A stretch of 64,000 nucleotides of DNA, taken from assembly GCA_937124585.1 (NCBI GenBank), contig CAKZKT010000144.1, positions 1-64,000 of the forward strand, given 5' to 3'. The notes under the pieces are model-generated. The model was not told the DNA's origin. It did no database searches and saw only the letters and a program-made list of their open reading frames with translations. Made by a program: the position numbers and the translations under genes. Within the stretch, counting starts at the first letter, position 1. Each line of letters starts with the position of its first letter. Positions 7,969 through 15,906 of this stretch are shown in pieces. The DNA is from an uncultured Anaerolineae bacterium. GTDB lineage: Bacteria > Chloroflexota > Anaerolineae > CG2-30-64-16.

Positions 7969-9027
7969 TCACGGCGTGAAGTCGGTGTCGTCCTTCACGC
8001 GCAGAATGAACGCGGCGAGCAGCCGGGAGACGTTCTCCAGATCATCCAGGGAGATGATCTCGGCCGCCGTGTGCATGTAGCGCAGCGGGATGCTCACCAG
8101 ACCGGTGGCGACGCCGGCGCGCGTCAGCTGGATGGCATTGGCGTCGGTGCCGGTGCCGCCCGGCGCGGCCTCGATCTGATACGGGATCCCCTCAGCCTCG
8201 GCCGTCTCGATCAACATGCGCTCGACGACCGGATTGATGTTCGGCCCGCGCGCAATGGCCGGCCCGCCGCCCAGCTTGATCTCGCCCACCCGCTTGCGAT
8301 CCATGTCCGGATGATCGGTCGCATGGCACACGTCCACTGCGATGCCGACCTTCGGGTCAATGCCGTAGGTGCTGGTGCGCGCGCCGCGCAGCCCCACCTC
8401 CTCCTGAACGGTCGAGACAGCATAGACGGACGCATCGAAGGTTTTGCCCTGCAACAGCCGCAGCACCTCGCCCACGGCAAAGCTGCCGGCCTTGTCGTCG
8501 AACGCGCGCGAGGCGGCCACCGAGCCGCGCACGATCTCGAAACTCTCCGCGTAGGTGATCGGGTCGCCCACGCGCACCAGCGACTCGGCCTCCTTCTTGT
8601 CCTTGACGCCGATATCAATCCAGAGGTCCTGGATCTCCAGCTTCTTCTTGCGATCCTCCTCGGTCATCACGTGAATCGCCTTTTTGCCGGTGACGCCGGG
8701 CACAGGGCCGTTCTTCGTGTGGATGCGCACGCGGCGGCCGGGGATGATGTTGAGATCGAAGCCGCCGATGGTCTTGAAGAAAATATAGCCGTCCTCGTTG
8801 ATGTAGTTGACCATGAAACCCAGTTCGTCCACGTGGCCGGCCAGCAGGATACGCGTGGGGCGCCCCTCGTGCAACGCGGCGATGCAATTGCCGTGCATGT
8901 CGGTCGTGATCCGATCGGCATAGGGTGCCATATATTGCCGCCACACTTTCTGAGCAGGCTGCTCAAACCCCGACGGGCTCGGGGCGGCCAGGAGATCCTT
9001 CAGAAATGCCAGAGAACGTTCGTCCAC
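7969..9027 (-). CDS. M42 family metallo-aminopeptidase (1 of 4)
   Basis: A 352-residue member of the M42 (glutamyl aminopeptidase/endoglucanase M, TET-type) family. All expected metal and catalytic residues are visible: AGHVDELGF, FDDKAGS, QEEVGLRGA, an acid in VDVCHATDH and the C-terminal YMHTAAE histidine. Such enzymes form large cytosolic dodecamers that trim peptides from the N-terminus. The GTG start is supported by AGGAGC 9-10 bp upstream; an in-frame ATG does not precede it. It follows the SH3 lipoprotein gene on the same strand after 109 bp, probably with its own promoter (a GATAAT hexamer lies near 9060). Confidence 0.88.
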   Translation of the reverse strand: MDERSLAFLKDLLAAPSPSGFEQPAQKVWRQYMAPYADRITTDMHGNCIAALHEGRPTRILLAGHVDELGFMVNYINEDGYIFFKTIGGFDLNIIPGRRVRIHTKNGPVPGVTGKKAIHVMTEEDRKKKLEIQDLWIDIGVKDKKEAESLVRVGDPITYAESFEIVRGSVAASRAFDDKAGSFAVGEVLRLLQGKTFDASVYAVSTVQEEVGLRGARTSTYGIDPKVGIAVDVCHATDHPDMDRKRVGEIKLGGGPAIARGPNINPVVERMLIETAEAEGIPYQIEAAPGGTGTDANAIQLTRAGVATGLVSIPLRYMHTAAEIISLDDLENVSRLLAAFILRVKDDTDFTP

Positions 9028-9142
9028 GAGTCGTTGCTCCTGAAATGGTATCTCGCGCCATTATCCCCGATTTGGCGTCGGATGAGAAATTCACGACCAA
9101 CGCGCATCAACGACGATGGGAACTGGGCCGATGTCATGACGA

Positions 9143-10033
9143 CTACGGCCGTCCGGCAATCGGGAAGCGGTAGTGGCGGCCTGCCTGCACGTCGAGCGTG
9201 CCATTGATGTCGGCCCATGGCGGCGGCGCATCTATTGTGTAGGTGTAACGGCCCGGCGCCAGGCAATAGAGACGCTCGCTGTTCGGCGGGATCTTGAAGT
9301 TATCGGCCCAGCCCCGTCCGTCGCTGATCGTGACGTTCAGTTCGGCGCCCATATGATTCTGGAACAGATAGCAGCCTTTATCGGTCGGCAGACCGCCCGC
9401 TGTGGGCGGCGATGTCGGCTGAGGCCGCGGCGTGGGCCGTGGGGTAGGCGATGGCACGCGGATGACGGGGACCTGGGCGCACGGCATGTTGAGCTGGACC
9501 AGGTCGGCGCCGCCTGAACGCCGCGCCACCCATCCCTCCAGCTTGCCCGGGGTGCGCACTTTGAGCCAGGTGCATTGATCGGCCTGGCCGATGACGGTCA
9601 ATGCGTCGCCGCGCGCCACGCGACCGATGGCCTCGTACCGCGTGTCCGGTCCGGTGCGCACGTTGAGGGTGTCGGTGGCGACGACGGCATCCAGCGCCGG
9701 GGTCGGTGTGACGGTCGGTTTCTCCGTGGGCGGGGCCGTCGGTGTGGCCGAGTGCGTGGCGGTTGCGGTGGGAGGCAGCGGCGTTGCGGTGGGGGGCACG
9801 GGCGTCGCGGTCGGCGACGGCGAGGAAATCGGCGACGGCGTCTGAGTCGGTGGCGGGGGCGAGGGCGTCGCAGAAGGGGCCGGCAACGGCGTGGCGCTCG
9901 GCGGCTCTGCTCGTATGGCGATTGACGACGTTGCGGTGGCAGCCGGCGAACTGCCTTTGCATGCCACAAGCGTCGTTAACGCAACAAGGATCACGGCCAC
10001 GGAAATGATGCTTCGGACGCACGAGCGCTTCAT
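9143..10033 (-). CDS. SH3-domain lipoprotein with Thr/Pro-rich linker
   Basis: This 296-residue product starts MKRSCVRS, after the track's earlier start is discarded in favour of the ATG with GGGAGGCGGCTT upstream. A signal peptide ends in the lipobox LTTLVAC. About 75 residues of low-complexity Pro/Thr/Ser/Ala linker follow (PTATPLPPTATA-like motifs). A bacterial SH3 domain then begins TDTLNVRTGPDTRYEAIGRV and contains WLKVR and GWVARR. A final domain of about 75 residues (GCYLFQNHMGAELNVTI) resembles surface beta-sandwich modules but was not recognised. A cell-surface binding protein is likely, with unknown ligand. Confidence 0.75.
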   Translation of the reverse strand: MKRSCVRSIISVAVILVALTTLVACKGSSPAATATSSIAIRAEPPSATPLPAPSATPSPPPPTQTPSPISSPSPTATPVPPTATPLPPTATATHSATPTAPPTEKPTVTPTPALDAVVATDTLNVRTGPDTRYEAIGRVARGDALTVIGQADQCTWLKVRTPGKLEGWVARRSGGADLVQLNMPCAQVPVIRVPSPTPRPTPRPQPTSPPTAGGLPTDKGCYLFQNHMGAELNVTISDGRGWADNFKIPPNSERLYCLAPGRYTYTIDAPPPWADINGTLDVQAGRHYRFPIAGRP

Positions 10034-10049
10034 AAGCCGCCTCCCGGAC

Positions 10050-10079
10050 GTGTCGGGCACTCTACAGGGTGCCCGGCAC
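10050..10079. repeat. Hairpin element, GGCAC...GTGCC family, copy A
   Basis: GTGTCGGGCAC pairs with GTGCCCGGCAC (one G-U pair) across the loop TCTACAGG. It sits in the 5' leader of the SH3 lipoprotein gene, about 16 bp above its start. Two related perfect hairpins occur at 36304-36343 and 60536-60569, so this is treated as a dispersed REP-like element and not as a gene-specific site. Confidence 0.7.
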
Positions 10080-10131
10080 ATCCAAACTGACGCATCCGGG
10101 ATGAAAATACGTCACAGCGGGGGAAAACAAA

Positions 10132-10160
10132 TCCGGGGGCCTCATGCCGAAGCCCCCGGA
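10132..10160 (-). terminator. Rho-independent terminator of the AOR gene
   Basis: TCCGGGGGC and GCCCCCGGA form a 9-bp GC stem with an 11-nt loop. In the minus direction it is followed by TTTGTTTTC. It begins 7 bp after the stop codon of the aldehyde:ferredoxin oxidoreductase gene, exactly where a terminator is expected. Confidence 0.85.
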
Positions 10161-10166
10161 AATGGC

Positions 10167-11996
10167 CTAGATGATCTCCAGATCCTTCAGCTTGCTCTCC
10201 GGCACGACGCCATCCACCCAGCCGCGCGCCTCATAGTACTCGGCCAGCATCTTGTCCAGCTCGCAGACATGGCCTGTGGAGCCCTGCATCGTGGACGGCT
10301 CTTCCAGGAAGCGCTTGGGCAGGGTGTCATCCTTGCCGGTGAAGCCGGCGAGATTGTTGTAGTGGCGCTCCAGATTGTAGACCCGCTCGCCGACTTTCAT
10401 CAGGTAATCGGCCGTGCAGGGCGCGCCGGTGATGGCGGCGAACTGCATGGCGTAGCCCTCCATGGACTCGGCGAAGGTGGAGAACTTGCACACATCCAGG
10501 CAGTCGGTGAGGGCGTGCACGTTCTGGAACACGACCAGCAGCTTGCCCTTGCCCTCCCAGGCCAGCGGGTCAACCGTAGAGGCCGGGCCGAGCACGTTGC
10601 CCGCGATCTCGGCGGCCGGGGTGTAGCCGCGCAGATGGCACGCGCCACGATTCGAGGTGGCATAACCGATGCCCATGCCTTTGAGGCCACGCGGGTCATA
10701 GGCCGGGATGCCCTGATCTTTGACCGCCATGGCCAGCTCGGGATGGCCGAGCTTCTTGGCCGCTTTGCCGGTGCCCTCGGCTAGGATGTCGCCAATACCC
10801 TCGCGGTATGCGATCTTGCGCATCATCTCGACCATGCCGTGCGTATCGCCCCAGGCCAGGCCATCGCCATTGGCATAGCCGCGCTGGGTGTATTCCATGT
10901 ACATGGCCAGGACGACGCCAATCTCGATGGCATCATAGCCGTAGTCATTGGCGCGATCGATCATGTAGGCGATGGCGCCGACATCGTCATTGTCGCACAT
11001 GGCGCCCAGCGACCAGGCCGACTCGTACTCGACACTCTCCATGTGCACCTTGAACGGCCCCTCTTTGATCTCCACCTCTTTCTTGCAGGCCACCGGGCAG
11101 GCGTGACAGGTGGGGTCGTTCACCAACACGTTGGCTTTGACGTACTCGCCGCTGATCCGCTCGGCCTTTTCGCCGAACGAGGTTACCTGGCCGTTGCGCG
11201 TGGGCAGCGCGCCCATGTTGCTGGTGATGTTCATGAGCACGTTCGTGCCGTAGACCGAAAGCCCGCCCTTGCGCGGTGCGGTGAGCACCCGCTCGTCCAT
11301 CAGCTCGGCCAGGGCGCGCTTCTGCGCCTCTTTCCAGCCCTCTTTGTCCACAGGCCGCGGCCGGTTCGCATGCTCGCCCTTGATCACGATCGCCTTCAGG
11401 TGCTTGCTGCCGCCGACGCAGCCCGTGCCGCCGCGGCCCGAGGCGCGATCGTCCTCGTTCATCCAGTTGGCGAATTTCACCAGGTGCTCGCCGGCCGGAC
11501 CGATGGTGATGACGCTGAGGTCCTTCGGCCCACCATGCCGCTCCTGCAGGATTTTGACCGTCTCGTGCACGGTCTTGCCCCACAGGTCGCTGGCATCGTG
11601 CAGCGTCACCTGGCCGTTCTCCACATAGGCGTAGACCGGCTTCTCGGCCTTGCCTTTGAAGACCAGGCCGTCGAAGCCCGCCCATTTAAGCCGGGCCGCC
11701 GACCAGCCGCCATGATGGGAATCGGTCACGGTGCCGGTCAGGGGCGATTTGGTAACGACGGCCATGCGGCCGCTCAGGTTGACGTCGGTGCCGGTGAGCG
11801 GCCCGTTCATGAAGCAGAGAATGTTGTCCGGCGACAGAGGATCCACTTGCGGCCCGTTGTCGAAGACGTACTTGACGCCCAGGCCACGCGCGCCGATGTA
11901 CTTGCGCGCGTCTTCTTCGGCAATCGGCTTGTACTCGATCTGCCCGGTGGTCAGATCAATCCAGGCCACTCGATTCGCATACCCGCCCAGTTGCAT
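10167..11996 (-). CDS. Tungsten/molybdopterin aldehyde:ferredoxin oxidoreductase family enzyme
   Basis: A 609-residue AOR-family protein. The N-terminal beta-rich domain (MQLGGYANRVAWIDLTTGQ, GARGLGVKY, GRMAVVTKSPLTGT) binds the bis-pterin cofactor. The [4Fe-4S] ligands lie in CHACPVACK near residue 300 and CLDVCKF near residue 500. Such enzymes oxidise aldehydes to acids with ferredoxin, usually with tungsten. The ATG at 11996 is preferred over the GTG two codons earlier because GAGGAGG sits 5 nt before it. A ModE-type palindrome lies 56 bp upstream, and the ModE-like regulator and a radical-SAM maturase follow upstream on the same strand. The aldehyde substrate is unknown. Confidence 0.92.
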   Translation of the reverse strand: MQLGGYANRVAWIDLTTGQIEYKPIAEEDARKYIGARGLGVKYVFDNGPQVDPLSPDNILCFMNGPLTGTDVNLSGRMAVVTKSPLTGTVTDSHHGGWSAARLKWAGFDGLVFKGKAEKPVYAYVENGQVTLHDASDLWGKTVHETVKILQERHGGPKDLSVITIGPAGEHLVKFANWMNEDDRASGRGGTGCVGGSKHLKAIVIKGEHANRPRPVDKEGWKEAQKRALAELMDERVLTAPRKGGLSVYGTNVLMNITSNMGALPTRNGQVTSFGEKAERISGEYVKANVLVNDPTCHACPVACKKEVEIKEGPFKVHMESVEYESAWSLGAMCDNDDVGAIAYMIDRANDYGYDAIEIGVVLAMYMEYTQRGYANGDGLAWGDTHGMVEMMRKIAYREGIGDILAEGTGKAAKKLGHPELAMAVKDQGIPAYDPRGLKGMGIGYATSNRGACHLRGYTPAAEIAGNVLGPASTVDPLAWEGKGKLLVVFQNVHALTDCLDVCKFSTFAESMEGYAMQFAAITGAPCTADYLMKVGERVYNLERHYNNLAGFTGKDDTLPKRFLEEPSTMQGSTGHVCELDKMLAEYYEARGWVDGVVPESKLKDLEII

Positions 11997-12051
11997 ATGC
12001 ACCTCCTCGTGTGATGTGGATGGAATGTGGCAGACGAATAGAAATGAAAAA

Positions 12052-12090
12052 CGGCGGATCGTTATATCCTATAGATATAACGATCCGCCG
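12052..12090 (-). promoter_or_regulatory. ModE-type operator upstream of the AOR gene
   Basis: A perfect 17-bp inverted repeat (CGGCGGATCGTTATATC / GATATAACGATCCGCCG, 5-nt centre) contains ATCGTTATAT-N7-ATATAACGAT. From memory this matches the Escherichia coli ModE operator pattern (ATCGNTATATA-N6-TATATAACGAT) closely. It lies 56 bp before the AOR start and near a ModE-family gene. TATA-like hexamers fall inside the repeat, so a bound regulator would overlap the promoter. Read as RNA on the minus strand the repeat is followed by TTTTT, so a terminator role is an alternative or additional possibility. Confidence 0.75.
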
Positions 12091-12114
12091 CCACGATTCT
12101 GATCCGAAGCTACG

Positions 12115-12192
12115 TCAATCCGACTTCGGCGCCTTGTAGCCGCTATTCCGGCTGAGAACGGCCACGGTCTCACGGTATTCCTCCGGCGCGAA
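12115..12192 (-). pseudogene. Protein-like reading frame without a start (possible remnant)
   Basis: The 362-bp gap between the AOR and ModE-like genes holds a minus-strand frame ending FAPEEYRETVAVLSRNSG plus YKAPKSD and a TGA at 12115. Its amino-acid texture (acidic, Tyr, Glu, Lys) is unlike the Arg/Pro/Ala shadow sequence usual here. No ATG, GTG or TTG with an SD opens this frame nearby, so it is either the tail of a lost gene or chance. The rest of the gap upstream (12193-12358) shows nothing further. Confidence 0.25.
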
Positions 12193-12358
12193 GCATCTGA
12201 CCGAAAAAGAGCAGGCGAGAATGATTCTACATGATTTCCCCGTGGCGCGCAAATCGCGCCGAGCAGCGGCTACGGCGCCAAGCCGGCGGTTGTGGCGCTA
12301 TCGCCCGCACGCCGAGCGATGGCCGCAAGAAAAATCCCCTCCCCCCGAACAATCGCCG

Positions 12359-12730
12359 TTATTCCGGGCCGCCAAAGGCATCGGCGAAAAGGCGGGCAAT
12401 GGCCGCGTCGGCCGCGGCCGCAAAACGCCGAAAACGCGCCAGATAGTCTTGCCCGGCTGCGGTCAGCTGCGCCGAGCCGCCCTTCACGCCCCCGCGCTGT
12501 CGTTCCACCAGCCGCACCCCCAGCGCCTGTTCCATCTCATCCAGCCGATGCCAGGCGAGCGTGTAGGTGATTTGCATCTGCGCGGCCGCGGCGCGAATCG
12601 AACCGGTCTCGGCGATTGCCGCCAGCAGCTCGGCGCGCCACCGGCTCAACGCAACCCGGCCGTTGACCTCCAGCCACAGATTGGCGTGGACGGCGAGAGA
12701 TCGGGGTGGATGGTTATCGGACGACGTCAT
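12359..12730 (-). CDS. ModE-like winged-helix regulator, DNA-binding domain only
   Basis: A 123-residue protein whose core (LWLEVNGRVALSRWRAELLA, SIRAAAAQMQITYTLAWHRLDEM, LGVRLVERQRGGVKGGSAQL) is the N-terminal winged-helix domain of ModE. ModE is the molybdate/tungstate-responsive regulator of Mo uptake and Mo-enzyme genes. The C-terminal Mop/TOBE domains that bind molybdate are absent, since the protein ends about 25 residues after the wing, so metal sensing must be indirect or absent. It lies between the radical-SAM maturase and the AOR gene, with a ModE-type palindrome 270 bp further on, making autoregulation and AOR control likely. The family call is firm; the effector is unknown. Confidence 0.85.
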   Translation of the reverse strand: MTSSDNHPPRSLAVHANLWLEVNGRVALSRWRAELLAAIAETGSIRAAAAQMQITYTLAWHRLDEMEQALGVRLVERQRGGVKGGSAQLTAAGQDYLARFRRFAAAADAAIARLFADAFGGPE

Positions 12731-12752
12731 GCCCGCTGGTTTCCTCCGGCCG

Positions 12753-13988
12753 TTACGGGCACCGGATCACTCCCTGCGCCCACAGACAGCCCCCGCAGGT
12801 CGGAAACGAGTTGCCGAAGCAGTCTTCCTGGTTGGACAGGCTGTAGTCACAGCCGCCGCAGAAGGTGCAGGGCGAGAAGGTGAAAGCCCGCACGCGGCGA
12901 CGAAAGGCGATGTGGTCGGCCGCGTACCACAGATCGGCCAGGGAACGGTCGGCCAGATTGCCGACGACGTAGGGCCGACTGCGGCGCTCGCGATCGTTCA
13001 GGTAACTGGTGTGCTCGTGCAGCAGCGGCAAGCAGGGGCTGAAACCGCCATCCCAGCGAATGGCGGCCGCACCGGCGTCAATGAACGGGCAGCGGTTGTT
13101 GGCATCCCCCAGGTTGTGTCCGCCCAGGCTGATGTTGTGATGGCTGCGCAGCACCTGGTACAGCATCGGCGCCGTTTCCTCGTCCACGTCCATCCTGGGC
13201 AGGTCCACATGGGGCGTCCACAGCGAAGGCAGGTAGGCGATGTCGGTCAGCGCGCGGCCGTACAGGATCTCACCCCGCATCTCCTCCGTGTAGGGCAGGA
13301 GATTGGTCACCAGAAAACGGTTGGCGCCCAGATGGCTGCCCAGGCTGAGCAGCTGCGGCAGGTCGCCGATATTGCGTCGCATGGCCACGAACGCGATCCC
13401 GATCTCCGGCCGACGCAGGTGCGCCGGCGGCCGCAGCGCGCTGAAACGGCTGAGATTGGACAGCACCGTGGGCAGGGCAGCGCCCAGACGAACGTCAGCA
13501 TAGCTCTCCGGCCGCGCGCCGTCCAGCGATACCCACAGCCGATCCAGACCGGCCGCGATCAGGCGCCTGGCCATCATCTCGTCCAGCAGGACGCCGTTGG
13601 TGATCAGCTCGGCCCCACAGCCAAGCGCCTTCACCGCGGCCACCATCTCGACGATACGCCGATGCGAGAGCGGTTCGCCAAAGCCCCCGAAGCAGACGGT
13701 TGGCCGGGGCGTGAATGCGGCCAGTCCGACCAGCACGGCCGCAAACGTGGCATCGCTCATGTGGCCGAGCGATTCATTCCAGACGTTGCGGACACAGATG
13801 CGACATGCCAGGTTGCAACAGGAGGTCGGCTCGACGTAGAGCCGTGCCAGGTGTGTCACCGGCCGGCGCAGGCGCAGCGTGCCGGCCTCCTCCTCCACCT
13901 CGACCGTCGTGCCCGCAGCCAGCCCGAAACGCGCGGCGACCTCGGCCGCCAGCACCAACCGGCCATTTTCGTCAATGGATGGGGTCAA
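12753..13988 (-). CDS. Radical SAM/SPASM protein, probable tungsten-cofactor oxidoreductase maturase
   Basis: A 411-residue protein. The first 45 residues form a SpoVT/AbrB-like beta motif (IDENGRLVLAAEVAARFGL). A radical SAM barrel follows with CCNLACRIC (CX3CX2C) near residue 60 and FGGFGEP. The C-terminal SPASM-type cluster region is very Cys-rich (CTFCGGCDYS, CFGNSFPTCGGC). This architecture fits the radical-SAM maturases encoded beside AOR-family tungsten enzymes (TIGR04317-like, and Cmo of Pyrococcus). Its location two genes from an AOR gene and beside a ModE-like gene supports that assignment. The modified target is unknown. Its start overlaps the CFA synthase stop by 4 bp. Confidence 0.82.
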   Translation of the reverse strand: MTPSIDENGRLVLAAEVAARFGLAAGTTVEVEEEAGTLRLRRPVTHLARLYVEPTSCCNLACRICVRNVWNESLGHMSDATFAAVLVGLAAFTPRPTVCFGGFGEPLSHRRIVEMVAAVKALGCGAELITNGVLLDEMMARRLIAAGLDRLWVSLDGARPESYADVRLGAALPTVLSNLSRFSALRPPAHLRRPEIGIAFVAMRRNIGDLPQLLSLGSHLGANRFLVTNLLPYTEEMRGEILYGRALTDIAYLPSLWTPHVDLPRMDVDEETAPMLYQVLRSHHNISLGGHNLGDANNRCPFIDAGAAAIRWDGGFSPCLPLLHEHTSYLNDRERRSRPYVVGNLADRSLADLWYAADHIAFRRRVRAFTFSPCTFCGGCDYSLSNQEDCFGNSFPTCGGCLWAQGVIRCP

Positions 13989-15313
13989 GAGAAACCTCCA
14001 GGAGATCCGTTCGCGTACCAGTCGGCACGCGTCAACGGCAAGCCGCTACGGCCGTGCGCGTCTGGCTTGCTCAGCAGTGCCTGATAGACGCTCAGCCGGC
14101 CGGTCGTGAAGCCGTGCGCAGAACCGGACATGAACAGCCGCCAGACCCGATAGGTTGGCTCATCCACGAATTGGAGGGCCTCGGCATGATGTGCTTCGAG
14201 GCGACGCACCCAATGGCGCAGCGTCAGCACGTAGTGCTCGCGCAGGCTCTCCACGTCGCGCACCTCGAAACCGGCCCCTTCGGCCGCTGTCAACGTGGCG
14301 CTGATCGGCGTCAGCTCGCCGTCCGGAAAGACATAGGTGTCGTTGAAGCTGGGGCCGTGGGCCGCGGTAGCGGTGGCACGGCAGGCAATGCCATGGTTGA
14401 GAAAGACACCGGCCGGTTTGAGCAGCTGCCAGGCCTGGGCGAAGTAGGTCGGCAGCAGGGCCGCGCCCACATGCTCGAACATCCCCACGCTGACCAGCGC
14501 GTCGTACCCCTCCGGCTCGTCCACCTCGCGGTAGTCGCGCGCCTCGACGCGGCAGCGGTCGGCCAGGCCCGCAGCGCGAATCCGCTCGTTCGCCAGCTCC
14601 ACCTGAGGCCGGCTCAGCGTGATACCGACAGCCGTCACGTCGTAATGCTGGGCCGCGTAGATCACCAGCCCGCCCCAACCGCAGCCGATGTCGAGCAGTC
14701 GCTGGCCGGGCCGCAGCCGGAGCTTGCGACAGATGTAGTCCAGCTTGCGCTCCTGTGCGGCGTCCAGCTCGTCCTGCGGCGACTGAAAGTAGGCGCACGA
14801 GTAGACCATGCGCCGGTCAAGCCACAGCGCGTAGAAATCGTTCGACACATCGTAGTGATAGGCGATGGCCTGACGGTCGCGCTCGACCGAGTGACGCCGG
14901 CCGCGCAGCCGCGCCGGGCCACGCCGCGTCGTCGGTCGCGGCGGGACCTCGGGCAGCCGCAGCAGCTCGCGCGCCGTAACCAGCCTCTTGCGCCAGCCCC
15001 CTGTGGCCGCGGCCAGCGCGTCGGCCAGGCCGAACACGGCCTCGATGTCGCCCTCGATGTCGAAATCGTCGTACAGATACGCCTCGGCGAGGCCCAGCTC
15101 GTGGCCGGGCAGAAACATCGCGCGCAGCGCGGCCGGATGTTTGAGCACGAGCGTCACCGACCGGGGCGCGTCATCGGGCCAGCGAGCGCCGTTCCACAGA
15201 CGCACGCCGACCTGCGCTTTCGCGCCGGAATCGAACAGGCTCTCCAGGATGCGCACCGAGCGGCCAATGGCCTCAGCGGTCGGGTCATGAGTCGAAACCG
15301 GTTGATCCGCCAT
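13985..15313 (-). CDS. Cyclopropane-fatty-acyl-phospholipid synthase family methyltransferase
   Basis: A 442-residue SAM-dependent methyltransferase of the CFA synthase/MmaA group. It has an N-terminal lipid-binding region (GLAEAYLYDDFDIEGDI), the entry YHYDVSNDFYALWLD, SAM motif I LLDIGCGWGGLVIYAA, and the later MFEHVG and NDTYVFPDGEL segments. These enzymes methylate or cyclopropanate unsaturated acyl chains in membrane phospholipids. The ATG at 15313 is chosen because AGGAGG lies 5 nt upstream; the track start at 15340 has no SD. It overlaps the YkoP-like gene by 29 bp and the radical SAM gene by 4 bp, so the lipid and cofactor genes are probably co-transcribed. Confidence 0.9.
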   Translation of the reverse strand: MADQPVSTHDPTAEAIGRSVRILESLFDSGAKAQVGVRLWNGARWPDDAPRSVTLVLKHPAALRAMFLPGHELGLAEAYLYDDFDIEGDIEAVFGLADALAAATGGWRKRLVTARELLRLPEVPPRPTTRRGPARLRGRRHSVERDRQAIAYHYDVSNDFYALWLDRRMVYSCAYFQSPQDELDAAQERKLDYICRKLRLRPGQRLLDIGCGWGGLVIYAAQHYDVTAVGITLSRPQVELANERIRAAGLADRCRVEARDYREVDEPEGYDALVSVGMFEHVGAALLPTYFAQAWQLLKPAGVFLNHGIACRATATAAHGPSFNDTYVFPDGELTPISATLTAAEGAGFEVRDVESLREHYVLTLRHWVRRLEAHHAEALQFVDEPTYRVWRLFMSGSAHGFTTGRLSVYQALLSKPDAHGRSGLPLTRADWYANGSPGGFS

Positions 15314-15899
15314 GGCGACCTCCTGCTTCAATGTCTCCATAACGATACAAAAGCTCTGCCGCCGTCATCCAGATCTCGCTGCGATGCAGGCGCAACAGGC
15401 CCCGACCGGCCAGAGTCGGTTCATTGAAGGCCCACATCACTCCCCAGGTGTAGAGGTTCTCCCAAAATTCGCCGAACCGGCCTAACGGATTGTGATATGG
15501 CAGAATGGTGAAGCCGAGCTGCTGAAACAACTTCACCCCGCCCGCATGCGCGCCGGCCAGCGGCAACACGGTGACCCCGCCCACCAGGATCGCATCAGCC
15601 AGCCGTGGATCGCGGGGCATCTGCCGCGCCAGGGCCCGAAAGGATTTGACCAGTCTGCGCTGGGTCCGGACGGCCCAGGCCAGATCGGGCCCGGCAGCCG
15701 GCAGCCGCGGCAGATGCTCGTTCCACAGGTGCAGCTCGATCATAGCCGTGCCGACCGCGTAGGTCTGGCCGGCGAGGGTCAGCGACCGGCTCAGCGCGGT
15801 GCGTCGCACGCGCAGCAGGCAATCGTCCTCGCCGCAAAACTCGAACACGCCGAGAGCCCAGCGCAGAAACCGGTCGAAGCCGCGGATGATCTGCTTCAT
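15285..15899 (-). CDS. YkoP-like conserved protein
   Basis: A 204-residue soluble-looking protein. The central block YAVGTAMIELHLWNEHLPRL plus a region with KLFQQLGFTILPYHNP resembles the YkoP domain, which is found alone or fused to polysaccharide deacetylases in Firmicutes and Chloroflexota. No catalytic motif is visible. It sits 7 bp after an HpnI-like glycosyltransferase and overlaps the CFA synthase gene, in a group with a YdjC-type deacetylase, so a role in glycolipid or envelope carbohydrate tailoring is inferred. The biochemical function is not known to me. Confidence 0.6.
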   Translation of the reverse strand: MKQIIRGFDRFLRWALGVFEFCGEDDCLLRVRRTALSRSLTLAGQTYAVGTAMIELHLWNEHLPRLPAAGPDLAWAVRTQRRLVKSFRALARQMPRDPRLADAILVGGVTVLPLAGAHAGGVKLFQQLGFTILPYHNPLGRFGEFWENLYTWGVMWAFNEPTLAGRGLLRLHRSEIWMTAAELLYRYGDIEAGGRHGGSTGFDS

Positions 15900-15906
15900 C
15901 CCTGCC

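Noticed and set aside
12052-12090. Palindrome as merely a terminator of the ModE-like gene
   Set aside because: A T-run does follow on the minus strand, but the gene ends 270 bp away and the sequence fits a ModE site; kept as operator with terminator noted as an alternative.
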